Notes: generated from the letters alone by a model not told the origin. A DNA stretch of 38,514 bases from Gammaproteobacteria bacterium (GCA_026196575.1 JAPHSX010000056.1:1-38514), one strand, 5' to 3'. Positions 7,816 through 17,048 are shown, counted from the stretch's first letter. Made by a program: numbers and translations.

Positions 7816-8721
7816 ATGCCACGCCACCACAGCACACTCCCCATCCTCGCCCTGCTGGGCGCCTCCATGCTGTGGGGGCTCTCCTGGCTGCCGCTCAAGG
7901 GGCTGCACGCCCTGGGCATCGACGGCATCGTCCTCATCCTCACCACCTACGGCCTGCTCGCCCTGCTCTTCACCCCAGCACTATGGCGCGCCCGCCACAC
8001 CCTTGGCCGCGCCAACGCCCGGCCGCTGCTGCTCATCGCCCTGCTCGGCGGTGGCGCCAACATCGCCTTCACCAGTGCGCTCATTCACGGCGAGGTGATC
8101 CGGGTGATGGTGCTCTTCTACCTGCTCCCCGCCTGGAGCGTGCTCGGTGGGCGGATCTTTCTCCACGAACGGGTGGATGGGGCGCGCTGGCTGGGGGTGG
8201 GGCTCGCCCTCACCGGCGCCTTTCTCATCCTCGGCGGCTTTGATGCCCTTGGCGGCCCACCCAGCTGGAACGACCTTATCGCCCTTAGTGCAGGGCTACT
8301 GCTGGCGATGACCAATCTGGTGTTTCGCGCGGCACGAGCCGAACCGATGGTCGCCAAGGTCGGCGCCATGTTCTACGGCTGCGTGCTCCTCGCCGCGCTG
8401 CTGCTATTGACGGGGGTGGAGGCGTGGCCCGTGGCGGTAAGCGGCACGGCGTGGGGGGCCATCGCCCTCTACGCCTGCGGCTGGCTGCTCTTCGCCAACC
8501 TCGGGGCACAGTATGGTGTCACCCATCTGGAGGCGGGGCGCGCCTCCATCATCCTCCTCATGGAGCTGCTCGCCGCCGTGGTCTCGGCCAGCCTTATCGG
8601 CGGCGAGCGGATGGACGGCTGGGAGCTGTTTGGCGGCGCCCTCATCCTCGCCGCCGCCCTGCTGGAGGCGCTGCGCGACCTGAAGAGCCCCCCGTATGAG
8701 ATCGGGGCGGGGGCGGCGTAA
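7816..8721 (+). CDS. EamA/DMT-family transporter
   Basis: A 301-residue inner-membrane protein of the drug/metabolite transporter superfamily. It has about ten hydrophobic segments arranged as two EamA repeats (roughly 9-135 and 150-288). The first repeat carries the typical SMLWGLSWLPLK start, and the second ends near GGALILAAALLEAL. The substrate is unknown; family members export amino acids or other metabolites. Its stop codon overlaps the ygjP start by one base (TAATG), so the two are translationally coupled. Confidence 0.9.
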   Translation: MPRHHSTLPILALLGASMLWGLSWLPLKGLHALGIDGIVLILTTYGLLALLFTPALWRARHTLGRANARPLLLIALLGGGANIAFTSALIHGEVIRVMVLFYLLPAWSVLGGRIFLHERVDGARWLGVGLALTGAFLILGGFDALGGPPSWNDLIALSAGLLLAMTNLVFRAARAEPMVAKVGAMFYGCVLLAALLLLTGVEAWPVAVSGTAWGAIALYACGWLLFANLGAQYGVTHLEAGRASIILLMELLAAVVSASLIGGERMDGWELFGGALILAAALLEALRDLKSPPYEIGAGAA

Positions 8722-9242
8722 TGGCGCAACTCAACTATCTCGTCCACTACCCGCCACAACTTATCCAGCAGATTCAGACCCTGCTGGCCGAGGGTCGGCT
8801 GGCGGACTACCTCCTGAATAAATACCCGCAGCCCCACACCCTCACCTCCGAGCGCGCCCTCTACGACTTTGCGCTGACGTTGAAGAACGATTACCTGCGC
8901 AGCTCAAAACCCGTCAGCAAGGTGATCTACGACGACAAAATTCACATCATCAACCACGCCCTGGGGCTGCACACCACCATCGCCCGGGTGCAGGGCAAGC
9001 GCCTCAAGGCGAAGAGCGAGATCCGTATCGCCGCCCTCTTTCGCCGCGTACCGCTGGAGTTTCTGCGCATGATCGTGGTGCACGAACTGGCCCACCTGCG
9101 CGAGCGTGACCACGACAAGGCCTTCTACAAGCTGTGCGAGCATATGGAGCCTGCCTACCATCAGCTGGAGTTCGACCTGCGGGTCTATCTCACCCATATC
9201 GACCATGCCGGCGAGCTCTACACCACCACACCGCAGCGATAA
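8721..9242 (+). CDS. ygjP: YgjP-like (DUF45) zinc metallohydrolase
   Basis: A 173-residue cytoplasmic protein with the YgjP-like metallopeptidase fold, similar to E. coli YgjP throughout. The zinc site HELAH is at 121-125, with a further His at 131 in the ERDHDKAFY segment, followed by LCEHMEPAYHQLEFDLR. The family is related to SprT and M48 peptidases; its substrate is not firmly known. The start ATG overlaps the stop of the EamA gene by one base. Confidence 0.93.
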   Translation: MAQLNYLVHYPPQLIQQIQTLLAEGRLADYLLNKYPQPHTLTSERALYDFALTLKNDYLRSSKPVSKVIYDDKIHIINHALGLHTTIARVQGKRLKAKSEIRIAALFRRVPLEFLRMIVVHELAHLRERDHDKAFYKLCEHMEPAYHQLEFDLRVYLTHIDHAGELYTTTPQR

Positions 9243-9278
9243 CGTCCCCGCCAACCATCAACCACGGAGCAGCACCCC

Positions 9279-9776
9279 ATGAGTCAGATCGTCACCCTGA
9301 GCGAAGAGCGCGTCACCCTGCCCAACGGCGTTGAGATGACCTGCCAGTTCGTACACCACCCCGGCGGCGCGGCGGTGGTGGCCCTGAATGAGGAGGGGGA
9401 GATCTGCCTGCTGCGCCACTACCGCCCGGTGGCCGGGGAGTGGCTGTGGGAGCTGCCTGCCGGCAAGCGTGACAACGATGAACAACCGCTACTTACCGCA
9501 CAGCGGGAACTGGCCGAAGAGGCCGGCGTTGAGGCCATGCACTGGGCACAACTCGGCGCCATCTACCCCTCCCCCGGTGTCTTCACCGAGGTGATCCACC
9601 TCTATCTTGCCACCGATCTCAAAGAGGTCGGCAGCCACCCCGAAGAGCATGAGCTGTTCGAACTGCACTGGCTGCCACTGGCACGGGCACTGACGATGGC
9701 GCAGAACGGCGAGATTCAGGACGCCAAGAGCATTATCGGCATCTTTCGCGCGGTGGTGCGCTTTGCCAGCGGCTAG
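9279..9776 (+). CDS. Nudix hydrolase (ADP-sugar pyrophosphatase type)
   Basis: A 165-residue Nudix protein with a complete box at 62-84: G62, E68, R76, E77, E80, E81 and G83. The segment GEICLLRHYRPVAGEWLWELPAG before the box matches ADP-ribose pyrophosphatases of the NudF group, so cleavage of ADP-ribose or a related ADP-sugar is likely. It is shorter than E. coli NudF. An ATG at 9279 lies 36 bases after ygjP, on the same strand. The stop codon overlaps the pepN stop on the other strand (CTAG). Confidence 0.9.
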   Translation: MSQIVTLSEERVTLPNGVEMTCQFVHHPGGAAVVALNEEGEICLLRHYRPVAGEWLWELPAGKRDNDEQPLLTAQRELAEEAGVEAMHWAQLGAIYPSPGVFTEVIHLYLATDLKEVGSHPEEHELFELHWLPLARALTMAQNGEIQDAKSIIGIFRAVVRFASG

Positions 9777-12400
9777 ACCAGGCTCTTGCTCACCACCTCG
9801 TAGACATCCGGCGACAACTCCCCGCTACCGCGAATGCGCTGCAGCTCGGCACACATCTGCTGCTGGTAAGTTTCCGTAAGACCGCGCCAGCGGGTAAGCG
9901 GCCCCAGCAGCCGCGCCGCCAGCTGCGGGTTGCGGGCGTTGAGTTCGATCACCTTGTCGGCCAGCAGGCGGTAACCGCCGCCGCTGGTGTCGTGGAAACG
10001 TGCCGGATTACCGCCAGCGAAGGCGCCGATGAGTGAGCGCACCCGGTTGGGGTTACTGAGAAGAAAGTCGGGATGCCTCAGCAGCTGTTCCACCCGCTGC
10101 AGGGTGTCGGACATACCGGAACGCGCCTGCACGCTGAACCACTTGTCGAGCACCAGCATGTCGTGGCGCCAGCTGTCGTAGAAGGTCTCCAGCGCGGCCT
10201 CGGCGTGGGGATGGCCGTTGTCCACCAGCGCATCGAGGGCCGCCATGGCGTCGGTCATGTTGTGGGCAGCGGCGAACTGCCGCTCAGCGTATGCGCCGCC
10301 GTCCAGCAGCGAGAGGTAGGCGAGACAGAGATTCTTCAGGCGACGGTGCGCCATCGCCGCGGCATCGAGACGGTAGTCACCGTGATCATTCAGCGTATCG
10401 TACCTGGCCTTGAGGGCATCACGGTGAGACTCGGCCAGGGCACGGCGCAGGAACTGGCGCACCGAGTGAATGGCCAGTGGATCGGCGGCCGGGCTTTCGC
10501 ACTCGGCCACATAGGCCTCGTCGGGCAGCGCCAGCGCCTCGGCGGCGAGGGCCGCATCAAGTTGCCCATCCTGCAAGGTTTTGGCGAAGGCCGCGCTCAG
10601 CCCCGCATCCAGTGTCAGTTTACGTCCCTCGCGCCGGTCACTAAGCAGCCGTTGCATCACCCGTAGCGCCAGCTGCTGACCCGCCTCCCAGCGGTTGAAG
10701 GGGTCGGTCTCATTGCCCATGAGAAAGGCCAGTTCGCTGTCGCTGTAGTCGTGCTCAAGGATCACTGGCGCGGAGAAGCCGCGCAGCAGTGAGGGGATCG
10801 GTTCGGCGGCAATGTCTTCAAACACGAACTGCTGTTCCGCTTCGGTAACGTCGAGTACCCGCACCGTGCCGGGTGCCGCCCCTTCCGCCGCCAGGCGCAG
10901 CGGCAGCTCATTGCCATTCGCGTCCAGTAGCGCCAGCTTGAGCGGAATATGCAGCGGCAGCTTCTCGGCCTGGTCGGGAGTCGGCGGGGTCTGCTGTTTC
11001 AGCGAAATGGTGTAGCGTCTGTTCGCCGTATCGTAGTGCCGTGACAGGGCGAGTCGCGGGGTGCCCGCCTGGGCGTACCAGCGGCGGAACTGGGTAAGCG
11101 CAACGCCGTTGGCCGCCTCCATCGCCGCAACAAAGTCATCGCAGGTCACCGCGCTGCCGTCGTGGCGTGCAAAGTAGAGATCGGCCCCCTTTCTGAACCC
11201 CGCCTCGCCAAGCAGGGTGTGGAGCATGCGCACCACCTCGGCCCCCTTTTCGTAGACGGTGACGGTGTAAAAGTTGTTGATCTCGACGTAGGCGTCGGGG
11301 CGCACCGGGTGGGCCATGGGGCCGGCATCCTCGGGAAACTGGTGGGCGCGCAACAGGCGCACATCGTCGATGCGCTTGACCGCCGCCGAGGTCATATCGG
11401 CGGTGAACTGCTGATCGCGCAGCACCGTGAAGCCCTCTTTCAGCGAGAGCTGAAACCAGTCGCGACAGGTGACGCGGTTGCCCGACCAGTTGTGGAAATA
11501 CTCGTGGCCGATCACCCCCTCGATATTGACAAAGTCGGTGTCGGTGGCCGATTCGGGACGGGCCAGTACGAACCTGGAGTTAAAGACGTTGAGACCCTTA
11601 TTCTCCATCGCCCCCATGTTGAAGTCATCCACCGCCACGACCATGTAGAGGTCGAGGTCATACTCACGGCCATACTTCTCCTCATCCCACTGCATTGCCC
11701 TTTTCAGCGAGGCGACGGCATGGTCGCACTTGTTTTCGTTGCCATGCTGCACATAGAACTCGATCGCCACCTCGCGCCCCGAGATGGTGGTGAAACTATC
11801 GCGCACGCAGGCCAGATCCCCCGCCACCAGGGCAAAGAGGTAACAGGGCTTGGGGAAGGGGTCGTGCCACACCGCGTAGTGGCGGCCACCCTCCAGCTCG
11901 CCGCAGTCGATTCGGTTGCCGTTGGCCAGCAGTTGCGGGTACTTCGCCCTGTCGGCGATGAGGGTGGTGGTGAAGACACTGAGCACGTCGGGGCGGTCGG
12001 GGTAGAAGGTGATGCGGCGAAACCCTTCGGCCTCGCACTGGGTGCAGAAGTTGCCGCTGGAGAGGTAGAGCCCCTCCAGTGCGGTGTTGGCGGCGGGCTT
12101 GATGGCGGTAGTGATGGTGAGCTCACACTGCGCCGGAGTATCAAGGGTCAGCGACCCCTCATCCAGCACATATTCATCGGCAGCGAGGGGGCGGCCATCC
12201 AGCTCTACCGAGATCAGCTCCAGCTCGCTGCCATCGAGGCGCAGGGTGCGCCCCGCGCCAAGGGCTCGCAGCCTGAGGGTGGAACGCACCGTGGTGCGGC
12301 TCCCCTCCAGCTCGATGTGCAGCGCCACCGACTCAACGTTGTGGCTGTAGGGGGTGTAGTCCTTGCGGTAGATGGTCGACGGGGTATTTGATTCGCTCAT
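9773..12400 (-). CDS. pepN: Aminopeptidase N
   Basis: An 875-residue M1 zinc aminopeptidase, the usual length for the bacterial PepN type. It removes N-terminal residues from peptides in the cytoplasm. The exopeptidase motif GAMEN is at 263-267, the zinc motif HEYFH at 299-303, and the third ligand is E322 in LKEG. An N-terminal beta-domain precedes the catalytic domain, and the PepN-type C-terminal helical domain (DUF3458-like) fills the rest. The ATG at 12400 begins with a Ser-rich lead into the typical YRKDYTPYSHNVESV. It lies 82 bases downstream of cobS on the same strand but is functionally separate from the cob genes. Confidence 0.98.
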   Translation of the reverse strand: MSESNTPSTIYRKDYTPYSHNVESVALHIELEGSRTTVRSTLRLRALGAGRTLRLDGSELELISVELDGRPLAADEYVLDEGSLTLDTPAQCELTITTAIKPAANTALEGLYLSSGNFCTQCEAEGFRRITFYPDRPDVLSVFTTTLIADRAKYPQLLANGNRIDCGELEGGRHYAVWHDPFPKPCYLFALVAGDLACVRDSFTTISGREVAIEFYVQHGNENKCDHAVASLKRAMQWDEEKYGREYDLDLYMVVAVDDFNMGAMENKGLNVFNSRFVLARPESATDTDFVNIEGVIGHEYFHNWSGNRVTCRDWFQLSLKEGFTVLRDQQFTADMTSAAVKRIDDVRLLRAHQFPEDAGPMAHPVRPDAYVEINNFYTVTVYEKGAEVVRMLHTLLGEAGFRKGADLYFARHDGSAVTCDDFVAAMEAANGVALTQFRRWYAQAGTPRLALSRHYDTANRRYTISLKQQTPPTPDQAEKLPLHIPLKLALLDANGNELPLRLAAEGAAPGTVRVLDVTEAEQQFVFEDIAAEPIPSLLRGFSAPVILEHDYSDSELAFLMGNETDPFNRWEAGQQLALRVMQRLLSDRREGRKLTLDAGLSAAFAKTLQDGQLDAALAAEALALPDEAYVAECESPAADPLAIHSVRQFLRRALAESHRDALKARYDTLNDHGDYRLDAAAMAHRRLKNLCLAYLSLLDGGAYAERQFAAAHNMTDAMAALDALVDNGHPHAEAALETFYDSWRHDMLVLDKWFSVQARSGMSDTLQRVEQLLRHPDFLLSNPNRVRSLIGAFAGGNPARFHDTSGGGYRLLADKVIELNARNPQLAARLLGPLTRWRGLTETYQQQMCAELQRIRGSGELSPDVYEVVSKSLV

Positions 12401-12482
12401 GGGCCTGCACTGGTGTCGTCAATCGGGCGGCTCAAGGTGCCTGTTTGCCGCGCCGGGGTCAAGGCGTGGAGATAATCAGCGA

Positions 12483-13220
12483 TCAACTGCCGCTCATCCC
12501 CGCCGCCAGCAACAGGGTCACCACTTCGGCCCCCTCGATCAGTGCCCCGGCACTATCCCCGGTAAAGCCCTGCAAACGCTGCATCAGGGCACGGCGATAG
12601 ATCACAAAGAGGAGGGCGCTAACACCCCACACCCAGGGCGCCAGCCCCGGCAGCCACAACAGGGTGGCGGCCACCACCACGGCCAGCAGCAGCCAGGCGG
12701 CACGGCGCGGCAGGTGGCGCACCATATCGGAGGCCAGCCCCGCCTCGCGACAGTAGGGGGTGGTCAGCAGCAGCAGGATGGCGAAACTGCGGCCCACCAC
12801 CGGGGGGAGCAGCAACAGCAGCGGCGCGGCGACGAGAAGCTCTGTCAGGGCGGCGAACTTGAGCAGCAACACCGCCACCACCGCACTCACCCCCATCGGG
12901 CCGCAGTAGGGGTCTTTCATGATCGCCAGGGTACGCTCGCGATCCCCCTGACCGCCGACCCAGGCGTCGGCCATATCGGCCACCCCGTCGATGTGCAGCG
13001 CGCCGCTGAGCAGCAGCCACAGGGCAAGCAGCAGCGCCGCCTGCAACAGCGGGGCAAGTGCGGCGGTCAGCAGGGTCGCGGCGTAGAGCAGGGCGCCGAT
13101 GAGCAGCCCCACCAGCGGGTAGAAGAGCAGCGAGCGTCCGACCGCCTGCGGGCTTACCTGCGCATAGTGCGGCGTGGGTAGGCGGGTGAGAAACTGCAGG
13201 GCGAGCCAGAGGGGTTGCAT
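12483..13220 (-). CDS. cobS: Adenosylcobinamide-GDP ribazoletransferase (cobalamin synthase)
   Basis: A 245-residue inner-membrane enzyme that joins adenosylcobinamide-GDP with alpha-ribazole (or its 5'-phosphate) to complete the nucleotide loop of cobalamin. It shows the CobS opening LALQFLTRLPTP, several hydrophobic helices, and the conserved polar motif DGVADMADAWVGG with RTLAIMKDPYCGPMG soon after (about 80-115). The ATG overlaps the last base of the cobC stop codon. It is the last gene of the cobU-cobT-cobC-cobS set. Confidence 0.96.
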   Translation of the reverse strand: MQPLWLALQFLTRLPTPHYAQVSPQAVGRSLLFYPLVGLLIGALLYAATLLTAALAPLLQAALLLALWLLLSGALHIDGVADMADAWVGGQGDRERTLAIMKDPYCGPMGVSAVVAVLLLKFAALTELLVAAPLLLLLPPVVGRSFAILLLLTTPYCREAGLASDMVRHLPRRAAWLLLAVVVAATLLWLPGLAPWVWGVSALLFVIYRRALMQRLQGFTGDSAGALIEGAEVVTLLLAAGMSGS

Positions 13221-13831
13221 CAGATTGTCGGCCCCTCGAACACCAGCTGGGTGTAGGCGTCGCCGTGACGGCCGCTATCCACGCGCAGTCGGATGAGGGC
13301 GGCGTTGCGCAGGTCGAAGCGGTAGAAGCTATCGAGCGGCATGTTGAGCGCCTTGAGCAGCAGGATGCGCATCATCCCGGCGTGACCCACCAGCAGGAGC
13401 CGCTTGCCGGCATGGCGCAAGAGCAGTGCCTGCCACGCCGCCTCGATGCGCTCAGCAAAAGCGGGCAGCGGTTCGCCATTGGGCGGGGTGTGGGTGAGCG
13501 GATCCTGCCAGAAGGCGAAGAGTGCCGCCTCATCCCGCGCCATGATCTCCTTGGCCGTCAGCCCCTCCCAATCGCCAAAGCCGATCTCGCGAAACGGGAC
13601 ACAACGCTCCACCGGGACGGCGAGCCGCTCGCCCAGCTCGTCGGCAAAGGCGGCGCAGCGGCTGAGATCCGAGGTAACGATCTGCTGCCACTCGTCACGC
13701 CCCGCCACCGCCGCGCGCATCTGCGCCCAGCCAAGCTCAGAGAGCGGGTCATCCAGCTGGCCGCGATACCTCGCGCCGCCCACCGGTTCGCCGTGGCGCA
13801 GGATGTCAATAATGGTGGTCTGCTCGTCCAT
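13220..13831 (-). CDS. cobC: Histidine phosphatase, alpha-ribazole-5'-phosphate phosphatase type
   Basis: A 203-residue phosphoglycerate-mutase-fold phosphatase. The catalytic RHG motif is at 12-14 (H13 is the phospho-acceptor), the second catalytic His is H150 in LVGHAG, and GFGDWEGL lies at 84-91. Placement between cobT and cobS points to removal of the phosphate from alpha-ribazole-5'-phosphate or adenosylcobalamin-5'-phosphate. The fold alone does not fix the substrate. An in-frame stop just upstream rules out an earlier start; AAGGAG lies rather far (about 15 bases) from the ATG. Confidence 0.88.
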   Translation of the reverse strand: MDEQTTIIDILRHGEPVGGARYRGQLDDPLSELGWAQMRAAVAGRDEWQQIVTSDLSRCAAFADELGERLAVPVERCVPFREIGFGDWEGLTAKEIMARDEAALFAFWQDPLTHTPPNGEPLPAFAERIEAAWQALLLRHAGKRLLLVGHAGMMRILLLKALNMPLDSFYRFDLRNAALIRLRVDSGRHGDAYTQLVFEGPTI

Positions 13832-13840
13832 AAAAAATGG

Positions 13841-14893
13841 CTACGCTCCTTGCGCCACCCCCGCCTCGGCAAAGGTCGCCATGTTGTTGTGCAGGGCGCA
13901 GGCGAGGCGCAGCAGCGGCACGGTGACGGCGGCGCCGCTCCCCTCACCCAGGCGCATCCCAAGGTCCAGCAGCGGCTCTCCGCCGATGGCCGCCACCAGC
14001 GCGGCGTGGCCCGGCTCGGCCGAGGCGTGACTCAAGATCAGCCACGGGGCAATGGCGGGGTTGAGGCGCAGTGCCAGTAGCGCGGCACTGCTGCTGATAA
14101 AGCCGTCGACCAGTACCGGCAACCCAGCCTGCGCCGCGGCGATATAGGCGCCACAGAGGGCGGCGATCTCAAAGCCGCCGACACAGCGCAGGATGGCCAA
14201 CGGTGAGGCCATGGCAGCGCGGTGCAACACCAGCGCCCGCTCGATCACCTGCGCCTTGTGGCTCACGCCAGCGGCCGGGAGTCCGGTGCCTGGCCCCGCC
14301 AGTTCAATGGCGGGACGCTGCAGCAGGGCGCAGCCAATGGCGGTAGCGGCGGTGGTGTTGGCGATCCCCATCTCGCCGCCGATGAAGAGTTGCGCCTCGT
14401 TTGCCACGGCACGCGCCACCGCCTCGCGCCCGGCCGCCAGGGCATTGGCCAGCTGTGCCTCGCTCATCGCCGCCTCTTTGGCCAAATTGCTAGTGCCGTT
14501 GCCGGCACGCCGCGAGATCACCCCCGGCATGGCGGGCGACTCACTCGCCGCCCCCACATCGACCACCTCCAGCGTCGCCCCCAGGGTGTTGGCCAGCACG
14601 CTGATGGCCGCGCCGCCGTGGGCGAAGTTGGCGATCATCGCCACCGTCACCTCCTGGGGAAAGGCGGAGACCCCCTCGGTAGCCACCCCGTGGTCGGCGG
14701 CAAAGACCGCGATGTGGAGGCGCTCCAGCGAGGGCTGCTCTGCCCCCTGCATCCCCGCCAGCCGGATGGCGACCTGCTCAAGACGCCCCAGCGAACCGGG
14801 GGGCTTGGTCAGCTGCCCCTGACGCGCCTCGGCGGCGGCCGTCGCCGCTGCATCTATCGATGCCACCGGCCCCTGCAACCATTCGTTACCCAT
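13841..14893 (-). CDS. cobT: Nicotinate-nucleotide--dimethylbenzimidazole phosphoribosyltransferase
   Basis: A 350-residue enzyme that activates the lower ligand by making alpha-ribazole phosphate from nicotinate mononucleotide and dimethylbenzimidazole. Family blocks seen are [12 protein letters not shown] (28-39), [13 protein letters not shown] (64-76), [14 protein letters not shown] (172-185), SHASAEPGH (288-296) and LGEGSGAA (315-322). In the last, E317 corresponds to the catalytic Glu of the Salmonella enzyme. The ribosome site GGGGAGAGG lies inside the 3' end of cobU, and the ATG follows the cobU stop directly, so the two are coupled. No dimethylbenzimidazole synthesis gene is in the window. 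Confidence 0.97.
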   Translation of the reverse strand: MGNEWLQGPVASIDAAATAAAEARQGQLTKPPGSLGRLEQVAIRLAGMQGAEQPSLERLHIAVFAADHGVATEGVSAFPQEVTVAMIANFAHGGAAISVLANTLGATLEVVDVGAASESPAMPGVISRRAGNGTSNLAKEAAMSEAQLANALAAGREAVARAVANEAQLFIGGEMGIANTTAATAIGCALLQRPAIELAGPGTGLPAAGVSHKAQVIERALVLHRAAMASPLAILRCVGGFEIAALCGAYIAAAQAGLPVLVDGFISSSAALLALRLNPAIAPWLILSHASAEPGHAALVAAIGGEPLLDLGMRLGEGSGAAVTVPLLRLACALHNNMATFAEAGVAQGA

Positions 14894-15409
14894 TCACCTC
14901 TCCCCTTTTAAAATCATTGGCAGTCCGGCGGTGACGAAGGTCACCCGCTCGCACCTGGCGGCGACGGCCTGATGCAGCCGTCCGCTCTCATCGCAAAAAC
15001 GGCGTGTCAGTTCACCCATGGGGACGATCCCCAGCCCCACCTCGTTACTGACCAGAATAAGCTGGCCCGGCAGCTGCGGCAGCTGTGCCAGCAGCGCCTC
15101 ACGCTCCTCGGCGAAGACCGCCTCACCGGCGGCCAGCAGATTGCTCAACCAAAGGGTCAGGCAGTCGACCAGCAGGCAGCGGTGGGGCGCCGCCTGTTGG
15201 CGCAGCGTGGCCGCCAGTTGCCGTGGCTCTTCGATAGAGAGCCAGTGGCCGGGACGGCAGGCACGGTGGTGGGCGATGCGCTCACTCATCTCCGCATCGC
15301 GCGCCTCGGCGGTGGCGATGTAGACCACCTCCAGACCGCTATCAGCGGCGCGCTGTTCGGCCAGGGCGCTCTTGCCCGAACGGGCGCCGCCCAGAATCAG
15401 TTCACGCAT
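14894..15409 (-). CDS. cobU: Bifunctional adenosylcobinamide kinase / guanylyltransferase
   Basis: A 171-residue cytoplasmic enzyme that phosphorylates adenosylcobinamide and transfers GMP to it. The P-loop GGARSGKS is at 7-14, followed by the segment with the GMP-accepting His (SERIAHHRACRP), the DCLTLWLSN motif and VSNEVGLGIVP. I start at the ATG at 15409, which gives the family-typical MRELILGGARSGKS. An in-frame GTG nine bases earlier is possible; neither has a strong ribosome site. It is the first gene of the cob set. I looked upstream for a B12 riboswitch and did not find one. Confidence 0.95.
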   Translation of the reverse strand: MRELILGGARSGKSALAEQRAADSGLEVVYIATAEARDAEMSERIAHHRACRPGHWLSIEEPRQLAATLRQQAAPHRCLLVDCLTLWLSNLLAAGEAVFAEEREALLAQLPQLPGQLILVSNEVGLGIVPMGELTRRFCDESGRLHQAVAARCERVTFVTAGLPMILKGER

Positions 15410-15459
15410 GGGACTCACTCAAACCAGGGAGTGGGGAATGATACCGGCTTGAGGGGGGT

Positions 15460-15492
15460 TTGGGGATGGCTTGGGGATGATTTGGCCCGGAT
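15460..15492. repeat. Three tandem 11-base units
   Basis: TTGGGGATGGC, TTGGGGATGAT and a degenerate TTGGCCCGGAT follow one another in the 139-base gap between ampE and cobU. The gap has no other recognisable element. The unit could be a protein-binding repeat or slippage product. Confidence 0.45.
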
Positions 15493-15557
15493 GTTTACCG
15501 AATGGTTGCCAAATAGTTGATGGCGCTGCTACGGCCACGAACCTTGGGCTCCTGCCC

Positions 15558-16421
15558 TCATCCCATCCACCCGGCAAGGGTGGCGAAGGCGAGCAGCGCC
15601 AGAATCACCAGCACGGCACGGCGTACCAGGGCGATGCTCTCACCCACCTGCTCACAGGCGCGGCTGTCGTCCTCGATCTCGCCCGGCTCGACCCGCAAGG
15701 CGCCAAAGCCACTGGCGATGAGTACCTTGTCACTGCTCTGCGGCCAGCCGGGAGCAACGCCTCGCCAGCCATGCAGCGCCTCGACAAAGCTTCCCGCCAG
15801 GGCGTAGGCGATGGCGCAAAGACGGGCCGGCAGCCAGCCGAGCAGCCGCTGCAGTCGCCACCCCGCCTCGAAGATCCCCTCACCAGCCGCTGCCACGGGT
15901 GGCGGCAGTTGCGAGCCGAAACGGTAGAGCAACGCCCCGGCCGGGCCCAGCAACACAAACCAGAAGAGGATGGCGAGCAGGCGCTCATTGGCCTCGATAA
16001 AGATGCGCTCCATGATCCGTCGGGTCACCGCCCCGGAGCTTGCCAGCTCGGCGTCCCCCAACAGCTCGGCGGCGTGCCAGCAGGCCGACTCCTCGTCGCC
16101 ACGGCAGCGGGCATCAATAAAGGCCTCGACCTCCGCCTCCAGGTCGTGCGGGCCGAAACAGTAGAGCAGGGTCAGGACGGCGAAGAGGAGGCCCAACAGC
16201 TGCCACCAACCGCTGAGGTAGTAGTCGAGTACCACTACCGGGGCCAGCAGCGGCAGCAGCAGCAACAGCATCCCCAGCGGCCCGTTCAACCAGCGCAACC
16301 GCGCCAGGAGGGGGGCTGCCCGGCGACAATAGGCGACAAACCAGTCAAAGCGGCGTAACTCCTCCATCGAACCGAGGAGGCGCTCCAGTACCAGACTGAG
16401 GATGATTGCGATAAGGGCCAT
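15558..16421 (-). CDS. ampE: AmpE-like inner-membrane protein
   Basis: A 287-residue membrane protein similar in size and plan to E. coli AmpE. It starts with a hydrophobic helix containing LVLERLLG, has hydrophobic segments near 45-90, a soluble stretch, further helices near 145-165 and 190-215 (WLPARLCAIAYALAGS, matching the AmpE part VPVRLAGVVYALIG) and a C-terminal helix. AmpE is tied to AmpD and to beta-lactamase induction, though its activity is not settled; the family is distantly related to CobD/CbiB. It starts three bases after ampD stops, which is the classic ampDE pair. Confidence 0.88.
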   Translation of the reverse strand: MALIAIILSLVLERLLGSMEELRRFDWFVAYCRRAAPLLARLRWLNGPLGMLLLLLPLLAPVVVLDYYLSGWWQLLGLLFAVLTLLYCFGPHDLEAEVEAFIDARCRGDEESACWHAAELLGDAELASSGAVTRRIMERIFIEANERLLAILFWFVLLGPAGALLYRFGSQLPPPVAAAGEGIFEAGWRLQRLLGWLPARLCAIAYALAGSFVEALHGWRGVAPGWPQSSDKVLIASGFGALRVEPGEIEDDSRACEQVGESIALVRRAVLVILALLAFATLAGWMG

Positions 16422-16424
16422 GCG

Positions 16425-17048
16425 CTAAGTGTCGATGCTCGTCTGGTGCTTTGCAAGCCACTGCCCCTGCAGCAGATAGTGAAAGTGGTGCCAGTCGAAA
16501 TGGGGGCCGGGGTCGCTCTTGCGCCCGGGGGCGATATCGCTGTGGCCGGCGATCCGCTCGGGGCTCAATTCAGGGTAGGCCGCCAGCAGTGCGGCGACAC
16601 ACTCGGCGAGGCGCTGGTACTGCACCGCCTCGTAGGGCTCCGCGTCGGTCCCCTCCAGCTCAATACCGATGGAGAAGTCATTGCAACAGGCGCATCCCTG
16701 ATAGGCGGAGGCCCCGGCATGCCAGGCACGCCGGTCGAAGGGGACATACTGCACCACCTCACCGGTGCGGCGAATCAGCAGGTGGGAGGAGACGCGCAGT
16801 TGATGAATTTCGGCAAAATAGGGGTGGGCCTGCGGGTCGAGGCGATTGGTGAAGAGGGCGTCGATCCACGGCCCGCCATACTCGCCGGGGGGCAGGCTGA
16901 TACCGTGGATCACCAGCAGCCGCGCCGCCTGTTGTGGCGGGCGGGCGTCACAATTGGGCGAGGGTACGCGTCGCGCCCCCGCCAGCCACCCCTCGCTAAT
17001 CGTGGGCACCCCCGTTTGGTGCAGCGCCCCCAATGGCCGTATCGACAT
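16425..17048 (-). CDS. ampD: 1,6-anhydro-N-acetylmuramyl-L-alanine amidase
   Basis: A 207-residue cytoplasmic zinc amidase that cleaves the stem peptide from 1,6-anhydro-muropeptides during peptidoglycan recycling. Zinc ligands are H48 (LVIHGISLPPGEYGG), H169 (AGHSDIAPGRKSDPGPHFDW begins at 167) and D179. E131 in GIELEG and K177 match the catalytic Glu and Lys of Citrobacter AmpD. Residues 10-36 are longer than a minimal amidase and match the AmpD N-terminal lead (GWLAGARRVPSPNCDARP). It is followed by ampE, and lies only 15 bases after the CBS-domain gene of the DUF1538 set. Confidence 0.97.
   Translation of the reverse strand: MSIRPLGALHQTGVPTISEGWLAGARRVPSPNCDARPPQQAARLLVIHGISLPPGEYGGPWIDALFTNRLDPQAHPYFAEIHQLRVSSHLLIRRTGEVVQYVPFDRRAWHAGASAYQGCACCNDFSIGIELEGTDAEPYEAVQYQRLAECVAALLAAYPELSPERIAGHSDIAPGRKSDPGPHFDWHHFHYLLQGQWLAKHQTSIDT

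Noticed and set aside
11162-12391. Long open frame (409 codons) opposite pepN
   Set aside because: It is the mirror of a certain gene in high-G+C DNA; the translation is rich in Gly, His and Val with no recognisable domain.
15419-15557. B12 riboswitch before cobU
   Set aside because: I looked for the conserved B12 box and surrounding stems on the minus strand and did not find them.
15546-15557. GGGC-TCCT-GCCC hairpin at the end of ampE as a terminator
   Set aside because: The 4-base stem is too short and no T-run follows.
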